From an uncultured Acidobacteriaceae bacterium (GTDB lineage: Bacteria; Acidobacteriota; Terriglobia; Terriglobales; Acidobacteriaceae): a DNA stretch of 64,000 nt. The stretch lies in contig CAINJJ010000038.1 in NCBI GenBank assembly GCA_903849645.1, positions 1 through 64,000 on the forward strand. The letters are read 5' to 3'. Shown one piece after another: positions 50,511 to 59,737 of this stretch (position 1 is its first letter; each line of letters begins with the position of its first letter). The notes beneath the pieces are model-generated. The model made no database searches, was not told the DNA's origin, and saw only the letters and a list, made by a program, of their open reading frames with translations. The translations under genes were made by a program, and so were the position numbers.

Positions 50511-51989
50511 ATGCGATTTCTTCGTCTGCTCTTGGTGGGTGTCCTCGGTTCGGTACTGGCTCTGGGCGCTGCCCAGGGCCAGGCGCCCTTTCCAGCGCAG
50601 CCCAGGACCGCGCCCTCCATCCCTCTCGTCCTCGCCGGCGGCACACTCATTGACGTCACCGACTGGGGCCACTCGGCAAAGGATCTCACCGACGCCATCA
50701 TCGTCATTCGCGATGGCCGCATCACCGATGTCGGCAACCCCATGGCCATCACCGTCCCCAAGGGCGCGCGCATCATCGATTGCACCGGCAAGTTCCTCAT
50801 CCCCGGCCTCATCGACGGCTTTGCCGGCATGAACTCCCAGGGCCAGGCCGACGCCAACCTCTACATGGGCGTCACCACCGTGATCGCAGCCAGCGACCCC
50901 CGCCGCGGCATGGTGGACTTTGCCGCCTCGCCGGGCCCCCACCTCTACCTGCTGGACTCCGTCGGCACAACCGACAACTGGAGCCTGCTCGCCAAGCATC
51001 CCGAATGGGCGCTCAAGCTGCGCGAAGGCCCCCGCCCCACCGAGCTGAGCCCGGAAGATACCGTTCGCCAGCTCTCGGATACCGCCCGCATCGGCACCCG
51101 CGTCCTGCTCCTCGGCCACAACCTCACCGCCGCCAACTCCCAGTGGATCATCGCCCGCGCCCACCAGCTCGGCCTCGTTACCTACGGCGAGTTTGTCTCC
51201 ACCCCTTACCGCGTCGGCGTCGAGGCCGGCGTGGACAGCCTCCTCCACATGGGCCGCTACGAGCTGGGCGTCATTCCCGACGAACTGGCCCAGCCCCTCG
51301 TCGAAGACCCCCTCGGCTCCGCCGCCAGCACCGCCTACGACTACTCCGAGCGCCTGCCTCCCACGGACCCACACCTGCGTGCCTATGCCCGCTTCCTGGC
51401 CGCCCACCGCTCCGCGCTCATGCCCACCTTCAGCCTCTACTATCCGCAGTTGCCCGGCCATCGCAACCTGTGGAAGGAGCCGGCCGCCGCCCTGCTTGAC
51501 CCGGCCCGGGTCTACCAGCACACCGACCCGGCCACCGGCGAGATGACCTACCCCCTCCCCCCCTGGACTCGCCGCCTCCCCCCCCTCTCTCAGCGCTGGT
51601 TTGAGGACAGCCAGCGCAAAAAGGCCGATCAATCGGCCATGCGCCTCTGGCACATCAATGAGGTGATCTTCTCCGCCTACCCCCACTACCTGGCTGCCTC
51701 CGGCGCGCCCGTCTACGGATCCCTTCCCGGAATCTCCCTCCACACGGAACTGGAAATGTTTGTCCGCCTCGGACTCTCGCCGCGCGAGGCCCTGGCCTCG
51801 GCCACCAACAACTACAGCCTCCAGTTCGGATGGAATGAGCTCGGCCTCATCGCCCCCGGACGCCGCGCCGACCTCCTCGTCGTCGACGCCGACCCCACCG
51901 CCAACGTCTGGAACGCCCGGCGCATCTCCACCCTTGTCATGGACGGGAACGTGATCGACCGCGAAGCCCTGCTCAGCCCTAAGAAGTAG
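50511..51989 (+). CDS. Exported amidohydrolase-like protein lacking the usual metal ligands
   Basis: Amidohydrolase-superfamily fold of 492 aa with a signal peptide (MRFLRLLLVGVLGSVLALGA). It retains the scaffolding segments LAGGTLIDVTDW, FLIPGLIDGF, LYMGVTTVIAA, GVEAGVDSLLHMG, LEMFVRLGLSPREALASATNN and LGLIAPGRRADLLVVDADP. However, the HxH motif expected after GLID is GFAGM. The Asp normally in a GTDA-type motif near the C-terminal LHTELEMF is replaced (APVYGSLPGISLH). Two of the canonical metal-binding positions are therefore missing, so a catalytic role is doubtful. It might be a pseudoenzyme or use an unusual site. It follows dxs by 55 bp in the same direction. Confidence 0.85.
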   Translation: MRFLRLLLVGVLGSVLALGAAQGQAPFPAQPRTAPSIPLVLAGGTLIDVTDWGHSAKDLTDAIIVIRDGRITDVGNPMAITVPKGARIIDCTGKFLIPGLIDGFAGMNSQGQADANLYMGVTTVIAASDPRRGMVDFAASPGPHLYLLDSVGTTDNWSLLAKHPEWALKLREGPRPTELSPEDTVRQLSDTARIGTRVLLLGHNLTAANSQWIIARAHQLGLVTYGEFVSTPYRVGVEAGVDSLLHMGRYELGVIPDELAQPLVEDPLGSAASTAYDYSERLPPTDPHLRAYARFLAAHRSALMPTFSLYYPQLPGHRNLWKEPAAALLDPARVYQHTDPATGEMTYPLPPWTRRLPPLSQRWFEDSQRKKADQSAMRLWHINEVIFSAYPHYLAASGAPVYGSLPGISLHTELEMFVRLGLSPREALASATNNYSLQFGWNELGLIAPGRRADLLVVDADPTANVWNARRISTLVMDGNVIDREALLSPKK

Positions 51990-52006
51990 CTCTCAGGAAG
52001 CAGCTC

Positions 52007-52558
52007 TCAGGCGCGCCGCGCCGCCTGCCGCTGCGCCGCCGCCAATATCTCCGGAAGCCGCTTCTGCCGGTGCGCAAACGAGCCCTTCAGTTGCTGCCGC
52101 ACCACCAGCCCCGCTGCCTGGCCAGCCAGTCCGTAGGGCAGCGCGAACTCGACCGCGTCGCTCACCAGTGTCCCCTCCACCCCGCCCCGCGTCTCCGGCT
52201 CGATTCCATGCCGGTGCCGGAAGCTCGCGAACGGGCCCCTTACCTGTTCATCCCGGAAGTGGCTGTTCCACGCGAACTCCGTGATCCGTGCCAGCCAGCT
52301 CACCCGCTGCGGAAGCAGCGGCAGCGGGCAAAAGCTGATCAGGATCTCCGAGCCCACCCCCGCCGCCACGCTCTTGAACCGCCGCGCCGGGTCTGCCGCC
52401 ACCGGCCGCGGCGGAGGCGCCTCCACCCGCAGGTCTTCCACCCGCGTCTTCAGTCCCGGCGGCATCAAGTGAGGCAGATTCTGCGGGTTGGCAAAGAACG
52501 CAAACACCAGTTCCACCGGAAACTCCACCCACTGGCTCGTCTCAAAACGAAGGCTCAT
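52007..52558 (-). CDS. SRPBCC family protein
   Basis: START/Bet v1-like fold, 183 aa, of the group described as SRPBCC or CBS-associated ligand-binding. It begins MSLRFETSQWVEFPVELVFAFF, and ANPQNLPHLMPP, FKSVAAGVGSEILISFCPLP, RITEFAWNSHFRDEQVRGPF and GTLVSDAVEFALPYG mark the cavity-forming strands and helix. No enzymatic residues can be named. The open frame extends to 52687, but the family start is at 52558, with a TAACAT element 7 nt upstream and no Shine-Dalgarno sequence. It is divergent from the DUF2127 gene. Confidence 0.88.
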   Translation of the reverse strand: MSLRFETSQWVEFPVELVFAFFANPQNLPHLMPPGLKTRVEDLRVEAPPPRPVAADPARRFKSVAAGVGSEILISFCPLPLLPQRVSWLARITEFAWNSHFRDEQVRGPFASFRHRHGIEPETRGGVEGTLVSDAVEFALPYGLAGQAAGLVVRQQLKGSFAHRQKRLPEILAAAQRQAARRA

Positions 52559-52671
52559 GGCTCTGATGTTAACCCCGCTGACCGCGCCAGCCCGGCCCCG
52601 CGCTAGGAGAACCGCGCCCCATCGGTTAACGTAAAGACAGGGTTGCGTAGCCCGCTGGTTCCCTCCAACAC

Positions 52672-53181
52672 ATGAAAGTTTCCCCATTCCGGTTCTTCTC
52701 GCGGCCCCAGCGGCGCAACAAGTGGCTCATCCTCATCGCTGCATTCAAGCTCGCCCAGGCCCTGCTCTTTGCCGCCGTGGGCATCGGCGCCTTGCGCCTG
52801 CTGCACAAGGACGTGGGCGATGAACTCACCCGCCTCGCCGACCACCTCCGCTTCAACACTGAAACCAAGTTCGTCAACTTCATCCTTGAGAAGGCCGCTC
52901 TTCTCGATGACCATCTCCTCCGCCGCATCGGCGCCATCTTCTTCATCTACTCCGCACTGGACCTGATCGAGGGCATCGGCCTCTATCTTGAGAAAGCCTG
53001 GGCCGAATACCTGACCCTTTTCATCACCGCTTCCTTCCTGCCCTGGGAGATCATTGAGGTCTTCCGCCGCGTCACCTTCATCCGCGTCAGCCTCCTCGCC
53101 GTCAATACCCTCGTGCTGCTCTACTTGCTCAAGTTGGTTACCGACCGCGGAAAACGCGCACACTCCTCTTCCGGGGAGTAA
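52672..53181 (+). CDS. DUF2127 membrane protein
   Basis: Small integral membrane protein of 169 aa with three or four helices (KWLILIAAFKLAQALLFAAVG, IGAIFFIYSALDLIEGIGLY, FITASFLPWEII, SLLAVNTLVLLYLLKLV). This is the typical DUF2127 pattern with the motif ALDLIEGIGLYLEKAWAEYLT. Function is unknown for the whole family. It is single-gene, divergent from the SRPBCC gene. An AT-rich bidirectional hairpin lies downstream of it, before the mraZ promoter. Confidence 0.88.
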   Translation: MKVSPFRFFSRPQRRNKWLILIAAFKLAQALLFAAVGIGALRLLHKDVGDELTRLADHLRFNTETKFVNFILEKAALLDDHLLRRIGAIFFIYSALDLIEGIGLYLEKAWAEYLTLFITASFLPWEIIEVFRRVTFIRVSLLAVNTLVLLYLLKLVTDRGKRAHSSSGE

Positions 53182-53221
53182 ACTCGGTTCGTATCCTGCG
53201 GAAGTGAGTGCCTGCCAAGCG

Positions 53222-53251
53222 GAAGAAAAAGCATACATTCGCTTTTTCTTC
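53222..53251. terminator. AT-rich bidirectional hairpin terminator
   Basis: Perfect 11-bp inverted repeat GAAGAAAAAGC-ATACATTC-GCTTTTTCTTC, about 40 bp after the DUF2127 stop. A- and T-runs lie in the stem on each side, as in bidirectional terminators. The rest of the 437-bp gap (53182-53618) contains the mraZ promoter region; no gene is seen. Confidence 0.6.
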
Positions 53252-53431
53252 TCCTATATACCGGCCAGGCCATTCTGTATAGGGCGAAAATACGCCCCCG
53301 AACCAAAGCGGTAAACACAAGATGTTGTGGTAATCGGATCTTTTTAAACTATTAGTCCCCGTTCGCGAGGGCTCTTTTCCAGCCCGCCCCGCTTCCTTGA
53401 TTTTCTAATGGGCGTCCACAGCGAAACGCGC

Positions 53432-53472
53432 TATGATGACCTCACGGTGGAGCGAAAGGGAGTAAAAGGGAG
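53432..53472 (+). promoter_or_regulatory. mraZ promoter element and MraZ-box-like direct repeats
   Basis: TATGAT (53432-53437) is a fair -10. Directly after it come three direct repeats with exact 10-bp period: TGGAG at 53448, GGGAG at 53458 and GGGAG at 53468, each separated by 5 nt. Known MraZ operators are tandem TGGGN-type repeats with 5-nt spacers. The periodicity matches and the pentamer differs slightly. A roughly 150-nt leader to mraZ remains. Confidence 0.65.
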
Positions 53473-53618
53473 CGGGAAGAGGAATTTTCAGCCGCCTCCA
53501 GGTAAGACTACTCTCATTTCTCTCCTGCAAGCCGGGTTCCGGGGTGAAAATCCGCTGGGGAACCAGCAGAAACAACCGGAAATGGGCCCTGCAGGACGCA
53601 GTGCTATGAGGCTTCATC

Positions 53619-54068
53619 ATGTTTCGCGGCAACCACACGGCCAAAATCGACGAAAAAGGCAGGCTCAAGCTCCCTTCTGCCTTCAAGCAGCTCGTTGATG
53701 CGGCCAATGTGACCCAGTTCTACATCACCAGCTCCAACGGAAGCAGCGCTGAAATCTGGCCCCTTCCGGAGTGGGAAAAGCGCGAAGCCGTTCTGGCCGA
53801 CTCCAGCAACATGGACGACGCCGTCGAGAAGTACCTGAATGTCACCAGCTACTACGGCCAGCAGGTGGAGATGGATAACCAGGCACGCGTCCTGCTCCCC
53901 AATATCCTCCGCGCCGCCGCCAAACTGGACGCCGAAGTTACCGTTTTTGGCAAGTTGACCTACCTGGAAGTGCACAACAGGGAGGTCTTCGAGCAGAGCC
54001 TTGAGGCCAACAAGATGACGGCTGAGGATCGCAAGATCATGGCCTCCATCCTCAGCCGCAAGAGTTGA
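53619..54068 (+). CDS. mraZ: Transcriptional regulator MraZ
   Basis: MraZ is a DNA-binding regulator of the division and cell-wall (dcw) cluster. 149 aa with two AbrB-like halves: MFRGNHTAKIDEKGRLKLP and VEMDNQARVLLPNILRAAA. The DxxxR-type signature is present in each (DEKGR and DNQAR). It is the first gene of the plus-strand arm of the cluster, overlapping the potential TTG start of rsmH. Three direct repeats that could be its binding site lie about 150 bp upstream, as expected for autoregulation. Confidence 0.95.
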   Translation: MFRGNHTAKIDEKGRLKLPSAFKQLVDAANVTQFYITSSNGSSAEIWPLPEWEKREAVLADSSNMDDAVEKYLNVTSYYGQQVEMDNQARVLLPNILRAAAKLDAEVTVFGKLTYLEVHNREVFEQSLEANKMTAEDRKIMASILSRKS

Positions 54069-54094
54069 ACACCAATGCCCCCCAGGGGGAGCGC

Positions 54095-55027
54095 ATGACG
54101 AAGCCTAAAGAACGCCATGTGCCGGTTCTTTTTCAACAGACGATCGATCTTCTCCGGGTGCGCCCCGGAAGCACGGTAGTCGACTGCACCCTCGGTCTTG
54201 CAGGCCATGCATCGGGAATCGCCCGGCTGCTCGGCCCCGCGGGTCATCTGATCGCCTTTGACCGTGACCCCGAGGCGCTGGCCCTGGCCAAAGACAAGCT
54301 CGACCGGCTCCGCGAGGAACTGGGCAGCGAAGCGCCCCGCATCACCCTCATCGGCGATGCCTTCAGCGCGGCGCCCAGGCACATCGAGCCCCGGTCGGTA
54401 GATGGCCTGCTCGCCGACTTCGGCGTCAGCAGCCTGCAGCTTGACGAGGCCCAAAGAGGATTCAGTTTCATGGCGGACGGACCGCTGGATATGCGCATGG
54501 ATACGCGCTCCGGTCCCACCGCCGCACAAGTGGTGAATGAGATAAGCGAACGTGAGTTGGCCAATCTCATTTACGAGTACGGAGAGGAAAGGAGGTCGCG
54601 GAGAATCGCCAGAGCCATTGTCGAGGGGCGGTTGGTGCATACCACGGGGCAGTTGGCCCGTATCGTGGCATCGGCCGCTCCCGCAATGAAACAGGACCGC
54701 ATTCATCCCGCCACCCGCACCTTTCAGGCTCTTCGTATCTATGTCAATCGCGAGTTGGACGAAATCAAGGACCTGCTCGAGGCCGCACCCCGGTTGCTCA
54801 AGCCCGCCGGCAGGCTCGTTGTCATCTCGTTCCACTCCCTTGAAGATCGCATCGCCAAAGACAGTCTGCGCGAGGGCGCAAAGCAGGGGATCTGGGAGAT
54901 TCTCACCAAGAAGCCCGTCATCGCGGACCAGGATGAGATCGATCGCAATCCCCGCTCCCGCAGCGCCAAGCTCAGGGCCGCGGAGAGAACCAGAGTCAAA
55001 CTGCCGGCAGTCAGCCCGCAGCTTTAG
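54095..55027 (+). CDS. rsmH: 16S rRNA (cytosine1402-N4)-methyltransferase
   Basis: RsmH (MraW) methylates C1402 of 16S rRNA using S-adenosylmethionine. The SAM-binding segment VVDCTLGLAGHASGIARLL is near residue 30, DGLLADFGVSSLQLDEAQRGFSF near 105, and the C-terminal SFHSLEDRIAKD and NPRSRSAKLRAAERT are diagnostic. ATG 54095 is preferred over the in-frame TTG at 54065 because AGGGGGAG lies at the right spacing, giving 310 aa. It is the second gene of the plus-strand dcw arm. Confidence 0.95.
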   Translation: MTKPKERHVPVLFQQTIDLLRVRPGSTVVDCTLGLAGHASGIARLLGPAGHLIAFDRDPEALALAKDKLDRLREELGSEAPRITLIGDAFSAAPRHIEPRSVDGLLADFGVSSLQLDEAQRGFSFMADGPLDMRMDTRSGPTAAQVVNEISERELANLIYEYGEERRSRRIARAIVEGRLVHTTGQLARIVASAAPAMKQDRIHPATRTFQALRIYVNRELDEIKDLLEAAPRLLKPAGRLVVISFHSLEDRIAKDSLREGAKQGIWEILTKKPVIADQDEIDRNPRSRSAKLRAAERTRVKLPAVSPQL

Positions 55028-55125
55028 CCGCAAGTAACTGGAAATTGCACCACAGGACAAGGCAATAACTCGGAACAAGGCTCAAGGCCGGACGCTCAAG
55101 GTGGCCGGCAGGTGGGGGGAGTAAC

Positions 55126-55632
55126 ATGGCCGCTTGCACCACAACCTATTTCGAAGACGGCCGCGGCTGGAACGCCCGTGCGGCCGAGCGCAACGCGGCC
55201 CTCATGGCCCTGCAGCCCGAGCGCCGCCACGGCGCCCCCACGCCGGAGTTCGCCTTTCCCCGGCCGATTGACAACTCCCGTCTCGTCAAGGCGCCTGACC
55301 CCGCCCGCGTGCGCGAGATGCGCCTCTTCGTCGCCGCCCTCACCATCCTCTTCAGCCTCATGATGGGCTTTGGCGTCCAGCATTTCTTTTGCATCGAGAA
55401 GGGCTATCGCGTCGAGGCGGAAAAGCAGGTTCGCGACCAGTTGCGCGAAGAGAACCGCCAGTTGCGGCTTGCTGAAGCCCAGCTCACCCAGCCCGCCCGC
55501 ATCGACCGCATGGCCCGCGAGCTTGGACTCGCCGAGCCGCAGCCAGGCCAGGTCATCCACACCAGCGGACAGCCCGATTCCGGCGCGCCCGCTCTGGCCC
55601 AGGCAGTTGCGCCGGCGCTGCCTGCCCGCTAA
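55126..55632 (+). CDS. ftsL: FtsL-like cell-division protein
   Basis: Bitopic inner-membrane protein that joins FtsB and FtsQ in the divisome. 168 aa: an N-terminal cytoplasmic tail of about 65 residues, one membrane helix (RLFVAALTILFSLMMGFGVQ), and a periplasmic coiled coil (EAEKQVRDQLREENRQLRLAE). The conserved RIDRMARELGLAEPQPGQV resembles the family end. FtsL sequences diverge strongly, so the name rests on topology plus position between rsmH and the PBP gene. The N-terminal tail is longer than in E. coli. GGGGGGAG precedes ATG 55126. Confidence 0.8.
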   Translation: MAACTTTYFEDGRGWNARAAERNAALMALQPERRHGAPTPEFAFPRPIDNSRLVKAPDPARVREMRLFVAALTILFSLMMGFGVQHFFCIEKGYRVEAEKQVRDQLREENRQLRLAEAQLTQPARIDRMARELGLAEPQPGQVIHTSGQPDSGAPALAQAVAPALPAR

Positions 55633-55680
55633 ACGGGCGGCGCTGCTCCCTCCCCAGGGCGGCTCTTGGAGCGACTCTTG

Positions 55681-57930
55681 ATGGCGTCCCCTGTTCGACC
55701 CAGCCGAAACCGTCCCCAGGCAGCCCGTTCCACGCCTCTCAAGAGCCGTCGATTCTGGATCGTCTGCCTGGCCTTTCTTTGCTGGGCCGGCGCCATCGCC
55801 TTTCGCCTCTACTGGCTCCAGGTTGTGCGCCACGACGAGTACGTCGGCCGCGCCCAGAAGCAGCAGCAGCGCACCTATGAGGTCGCGCCCCGCCGCGGCG
55901 TCCTCTATGACCGCAACCTGCGCGAACTGGCCATGACCGTCCAGGTGGACTCCGTCTACGCCGTCCCCACCGAGATCGACAACAAGCAGGCCGCCGCCCG
56001 CGCCCTCGCCACCGTCGTCCACACTGACCCCGACGACGCCCAGACCAGCGAAGAGCAGATCGCCGCCCGCCTGGTCTCAGGGCACAGCTTTGCCTGGGTG
56101 GCCCGCCGTCTGCCCGCCGAGACCGCCGCCCGCGTCAAGGCCCTTTCCCTCAAGGGTATTTACTTCCAAAAGGAGTTCCAGCGCTTCTACCCCAACAACG
56201 ACACCGCCGCCCAGGTTCTGGGATACGTCGGCATCGACGACAAAGGCCTCGGCGGCCTGGAGCAGAAGTTCGAGAACCGTCTCCACGGCGTACCGGGGCG
56301 CATGTTTACCGCCCTTGACGCCCACCGCCACGTCCTCGGCTCCACGGAAAGCGAGCCCGAACCCGGCCAGAACCTCGTCCTCACCATCGACGAGAACATC
56401 CAGTTTCTTGCCGAGCGCGCGCTGGACCACGCCATGGCCCGCACCCAGGCCGCCAACGGGACTGTCGTGGTGCAGGACGTGCACACCGGCCAGATTCTCG
56501 CCCTCGCCATCCGGCCCTCCTTCAATCCCAACCAGTTCCGCCGCGCCACCCCCGACTTGCTCCGCAACCACGCCGTCAGCGACGTCTACGAGCCCGGATC
56601 CACCTTCAAGCTCGTCACCTATTCCGCGGCCCTGGAACAGCACGCCGCCACGCCCGACGACATGATCGACTGCCAGGGCGGCCAGATCACCCTCGCCGGC
56701 CGCGTCATCCACGACGACAAATCCGACCGCGGCCTGGGCAAGATCACCGTCTCCCAGGCCCTCGCCAAGTCCAGCGACGTGGCCGCCGTCAAGCTCGCCC
56801 TCAAGGTGGGCCAGGACCGCTTTTACCAGTTCGTCCGCGACTTCGGCTTCGGCGCCCGCTCCGGCGCGGAGCTCCCCGGCGAAACCCGCGGGCTGCTGCG
56901 TCCCACCTCCAAGTGGAACGGCTCCTCCATCGGCTCCATCGCCATCGGCCAGGAGATCGGCGTCACCCCGCTACAGCTCGTCTCCATGGTCTCCACCATC
57001 GCCAACGGCGGCGTCTACCTGCCGCCCCACGTCCTGCTCCCCGGCCAACTGGATTCCAATGGCCCCAACCAGAAGGCTGCCGCACCGCAGGCGCCGCAGG
57101 TGGCTCAGCCTTTCAAGCCTGGGGGCGACCTGCCCAATCCCCTGCCCCCCGGCGCCCATCGCGTCCTCTCCACCCTCACCGCCGCCCAGATGCGCAAGAT
57201 GATGGAGGGCGTGGTGCTTTACGGAACCGGAAAGGGCGCGCAGCTCAACGGCTATTCATCCGGCGGCAAGACCGGCACCGCGCAGAAGATCGACCCCGCC
57301 ACCCACCTCTACTCCAAGACCATGCACATCGCCTCGTTTGCGGGCATCGCGCCGGTCAACAACCCCGTCATCTCGGTAGCCGTCATCATCGATTCGCCCA
57401 AGGGCGCTTCCTACTACGGCGCGGCCGTCTCCGCGCCCGTCTTCGCCGAGGTCGCCCAGCAGGTGCTCGAATATCTCGGCGTCTCCCACGACATCGACCT
57501 GCGCGCCCCCAAAGCCTCAAAAGCGGCCGCCAAGGAGATCACTGAAGACGAGGCTGGCGAAGCTCCCGGCGACATCGACGCCCTCTACGCCGCCGCCAAC
57601 GACCTGCCCAGCGACGACCCGCTGCGTGGCGCTCCCGTCGAGCCGCCAGCCCCCGCCAATCCCGCCAGCGCCCCGCTGCCGTCCCCGCAGGCCCAAGTGC
57701 CCGCCGCATCTCAACCCGGACTGACCACAACCATGGTCACCGTCGGCGATCGCAAGACTCTCCGCGTCCCCTCGTTCATCGGCCTGCCCGTGCGCAAGGT
57801 CCTTGAACTTGCGGGCGAGGCCGGCCTTGAAGTCCAGATCACCGGCAGCGGCCAGGTCCGCGAACAGGCCCCCGCCCCCGGCGTCCTGGTCGAGCCCGGC
57901 ACCAAAATCGTGGTCCGCTGCGGGCGCTGA
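55681..57930 (+). CDS. ftsI: Penicillin-binding protein 3/FtsI-like transpeptidase with PASTA domain
   Basis: Septal peptidoglycan transpeptidase, 749 aa. A membrane anchor (about residues 20-42, FWIVCLAFLCWAGAIAFRL) is followed by a PBP dimerisation domain beginning RRGVLYDRNLRELA. The transpeptidase domain has SxxK in PGSTFKLVTY (about residue 307), SSD in AKSSDVAAVKLAL and KTG in GGKTGTAQKI (about 530). C-terminal to a Pro/Ala-rich linker lies one PASTA domain (VPSFIGLPVRKVLELAGEAG), an extra absent from enterobacterial FtsI. ATG 55681 is preferred to the TTG at 55666. Normally murE follows ftsI; here the next gene is convergent ftsZ. Confidence 0.93.
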   Translation: MASPVRPSRNRPQAARSTPLKSRRFWIVCLAFLCWAGAIAFRLYWLQVVRHDEYVGRAQKQQQRTYEVAPRRGVLYDRNLRELAMTVQVDSVYAVPTEIDNKQAAARALATVVHTDPDDAQTSEEQIAARLVSGHSFAWVARRLPAETAARVKALSLKGIYFQKEFQRFYPNNDTAAQVLGYVGIDDKGLGGLEQKFENRLHGVPGRMFTALDAHRHVLGSTESEPEPGQNLVLTIDENIQFLAERALDHAMARTQAANGTVVVQDVHTGQILALAIRPSFNPNQFRRATPDLLRNHAVSDVYEPGSTFKLVTYSAALEQHAATPDDMIDCQGGQITLAGRVIHDDKSDRGLGKITVSQALAKSSDVAAVKLALKVGQDRFYQFVRDFGFGARSGAELPGETRGLLRPTSKWNGSSIGSIAIGQEIGVTPLQLVSMVSTIANGGVYLPPHVLLPGQLDSNGPNQKAAAPQAPQVAQPFKPGGDLPNPLPPGAHRVLSTLTAAQMRKMMEGVVLYGTGKGAQLNGYSSGGKTGTAQKIDPATHLYSKTMHIASFAGIAPVNNPVISVAVIIDSPKGASYYGAAVSAPVFAEVAQQVLEYLGVSHDIDLRAPKASKAAAKEITEDEAGEAPGDIDALYAAANDLPSDDPLRGAPVEPPAPANPASAPLPSPQAQVPAASQPGLTTTMVTVGDRKTLRVPSFIGLPVRKVLELAGEAGLEVQITGSGQVREQAPAPGVLVEPGTKIVVRCGR

Positions 57931-57954
57931 CGTACCGCCGCCCGCGCCTGCACT

Positions 57955-57989
57955 CAAAAAATGGCCGGACACCCATGAGGCATCCGGCC
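57955..57989 (-). terminator. Terminator of the ftsQAZ arm
   Basis: The hairpin GGCCGGA (57963-57969) with TCCGGCC (57983-57989) is followed on the minus strand by a run of six T (57961-57956). It lies 260 bp past the ftsZ stop and just beyond the ftsI stop. It could stop minus-strand transcription before it enters ftsI. Confidence 0.65.
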
Positions 57990-58058
57990 GTTCATCGCCA
58001 AGTCAATCTGAAGTCGACGCGCCCAGGATCTCGTTGAAAGACTCCCGTGATTTGAAGG

Positions 58059-58205
58059 GTGCGGGCTTTAGCCCGCACATAAACATATTGGAATCAACGG
58101 GGCCTTACAGGCTGCGGAAAACTCGCCTCGGGCTTGCTTTGTAACAAGGGCACGGCTTTAGCCGGGCCGCAAATACACCAAAACAAGAGACGGGGCTTTA
58201 GCCCC
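58059..58205. repeat. GGGCTTTAGCCC-type hairpin cluster
   Basis: Three hairpins share the core GGCTTTAGCC: GTGCGGGC-TTTA-GCCCGCAC (58059-58078, perfect), one at 58151-58169 (imperfect) and GGGGC-TTTA-GCCCC (58192-58205). They lie in the 319-bp gap between the convergent stops of ftsI and ftsZ (57931-58249). No gene is present in the gap. Confidence 0.75.
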
Positions 58206-58249
58206 TGAGGTTATGAGTCTGGGGCTCGTAACACTCACTCGACAAGGTC

Positions 58250-59695
58250 CTAGAACTGCAGCCGCCGCATGAAGGCAGGCGTCTCCAGATCCTGCTGAGC
58301 TTCAGCGGCGCCCTCCGCGAACTGCGCCCCTGCCGGTTTGCCGTGCTCTTCCGTCCTGTGCGCCTCATCCCCGAAGTCATTTGCAAAATCGCGCGGCAGC
58401 GGCGCGCGGGTGGGCTCCTCCGCCATCTCCGCGAACTTGGGCCGCGCCGGAACGCCCGCAGGCTCCAGTTCCCGCGGGTCATACACCGGCGCGGCAACCG
58501 TCACCGCCTCCACCGCCTGCGCTGAAGCAGCAAAGAATGAAGTGTCGTCAGCCTCTTCAAACGGCTCCTCTTCCTCCGACAAAAACCGCGCCGGAGCCGC
58601 CACTACCACCGGGGCGGCCTCTTTGAGCCAGTTGTCGGGCGCAACCACCGGAACCGAGACTACCGGCGCCTCTTCCACGCTCAGCATCCGCGCCCGCCGC
58701 TCCGGCATCTGGTCGCGGAAGCCCGTCGCAATCACGGTGATCTTCACCTCGTCGCCCATCTTCTCGTCCAGCACCGCGCCAAAGATGATGTTCGCGTCTT
58801 CGTGCGCCGACGACTGAATCAGCGAAGAGGCGTCGTTCACCTCTGACAGCTTCAGCGAGCTCGACCCCGTGATGTTGATCAGGATGCCCCTTGCCCCGTC
58901 GATGGCCCCGGCCTCCAGCAGCGGCGACGCCATGGCCGCCTGCGCCGCTTCAATGGCCCGGTTGGCCCCCGAACGCACCGCCGTCCCCATCACCGCGTGC
59001 CCCATGCCGGCCATCGTCGTCTTCACGTCGGCAAAGTCGCGGTTGATGATGCCGGGGATGGTGATGATGTCGCTGATGCCCTGCACGCCCTGCCGCAGCA
59101 CGTCGTCGGCAATGCGGAAACTCTCAAAAAATCCCGCGTCCTTGGCCACCGCCAGCAGCTTCTCGTTGGGGATCACGATCATCGTGTCCACGCTCTCCAG
59201 CAGCTCCTTCAGGCCCTGCTCGGCCTGCTGCAGCCGCCGCTTGCCTTCAAAGCCAAAGGGCCGCGTGATCACCGCCACCGTCAAAATGCCCATCTCGCTG
59301 GCCAGCGAGGCAATGACCGGCGCGGCGCCCGTTCCCGTGCCGCCGCCCAGACCCGCGGTCACAAATACCATGTCCGCGCCTTCCAGCGCCTCGATGATCT
59401 TCTCCGAGTCCTCCAGCGCCGCCCGCCGCCCCACGTCGGGGTTTGCGCCCGCGCCCAGTCCCGAGGTCAGCCGCACGCCCAGTTGCAGCTTCACCGGGGC
59501 CTGCGAAAGCTTCAGCGCCTGCACATCGGTATTGGCGGCGATGAACTCCACCCCTTCCATGTGCGCCTGGATCATCCGGTTCACGGCGTTGCCCCCGCCG
59601 CCGCCCACCCCGATGACCTTGATGCGCGCTCCGCGCAACGGCTCCTCGTGATACTGAATCCGCATCTCTCCGGCCTCGTTTCTCTGCTCTTCCAT
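58250..59695 (-). CDS. ftsZ: Cell division protein FtsZ
   Basis: Tubulin-like GTPase that forms the Z-ring. 481 aa. The N-terminal [17 protein letters not shown], then [20 protein letters not shown] (tubulin signature, about residues 115-134) and [20 protein letters not shown] with the T7 synergy region are complete. The GTPase core ends at about residue 335. A 130-residue linker rich in Glu, Ala and Pro follows. The C-terminal peptide [13 protein letters not shown] is a good match to the D/E-x-PAFxRR sequence that binds FtsA and other partners. It is the last gene of the minus-strand arm, 42 bp after ftsA. Confidence 0.98.
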   Translation of the reverse strand: MEEQRNEAGEMRIQYHEEPLRGARIKVIGVGGGGGNAVNRMIQAHMEGVEFIAANTDVQALKLSQAPVKLQLGVRLTSGLGAGANPDVGRRAALEDSEKIIEALEGADMVFVTAGLGGGTGTGAAPVIASLASEMGILTVAVITRPFGFEGKRRLQQAEQGLKELLESVDTMIVIPNEKLLAVAKDAGFFESFRIADDVLRQGVQGISDIITIPGIINRDFADVKTTMAGMGHAVMGTAVRSGANRAIEAAQAAMASPLLEAGAIDGARGILINITGSSSLKLSEVNDASSLIQSSAHEDANIIFGAVLDEKMGDEVKITVIATGFRDQMPERRARMLSVEEAPVVSVPVVAPDNWLKEAAPVVVAAPARFLSEEEEPFEEADDTSFFAASAQAVEAVTVAAPVYDPRELEPAGVPARPKFAEMAEEPTRAPLPRDFANDFGDEAHRTEEHGKPAGAQFAEGAAEAQQDLETPAFMRRLQF

Positions 59696-59737
59696 CTCGG
59701 GTAACGCCTCCTGATTCCTGGCTGAAGCTTCCTGTTG

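Noticed and set aside
54065..54094. TTG start for rsmH giving an overlap with mraZ
   Set aside because: The ATG at 54095 has a strong ribosome-binding site and begins where homologues begin.
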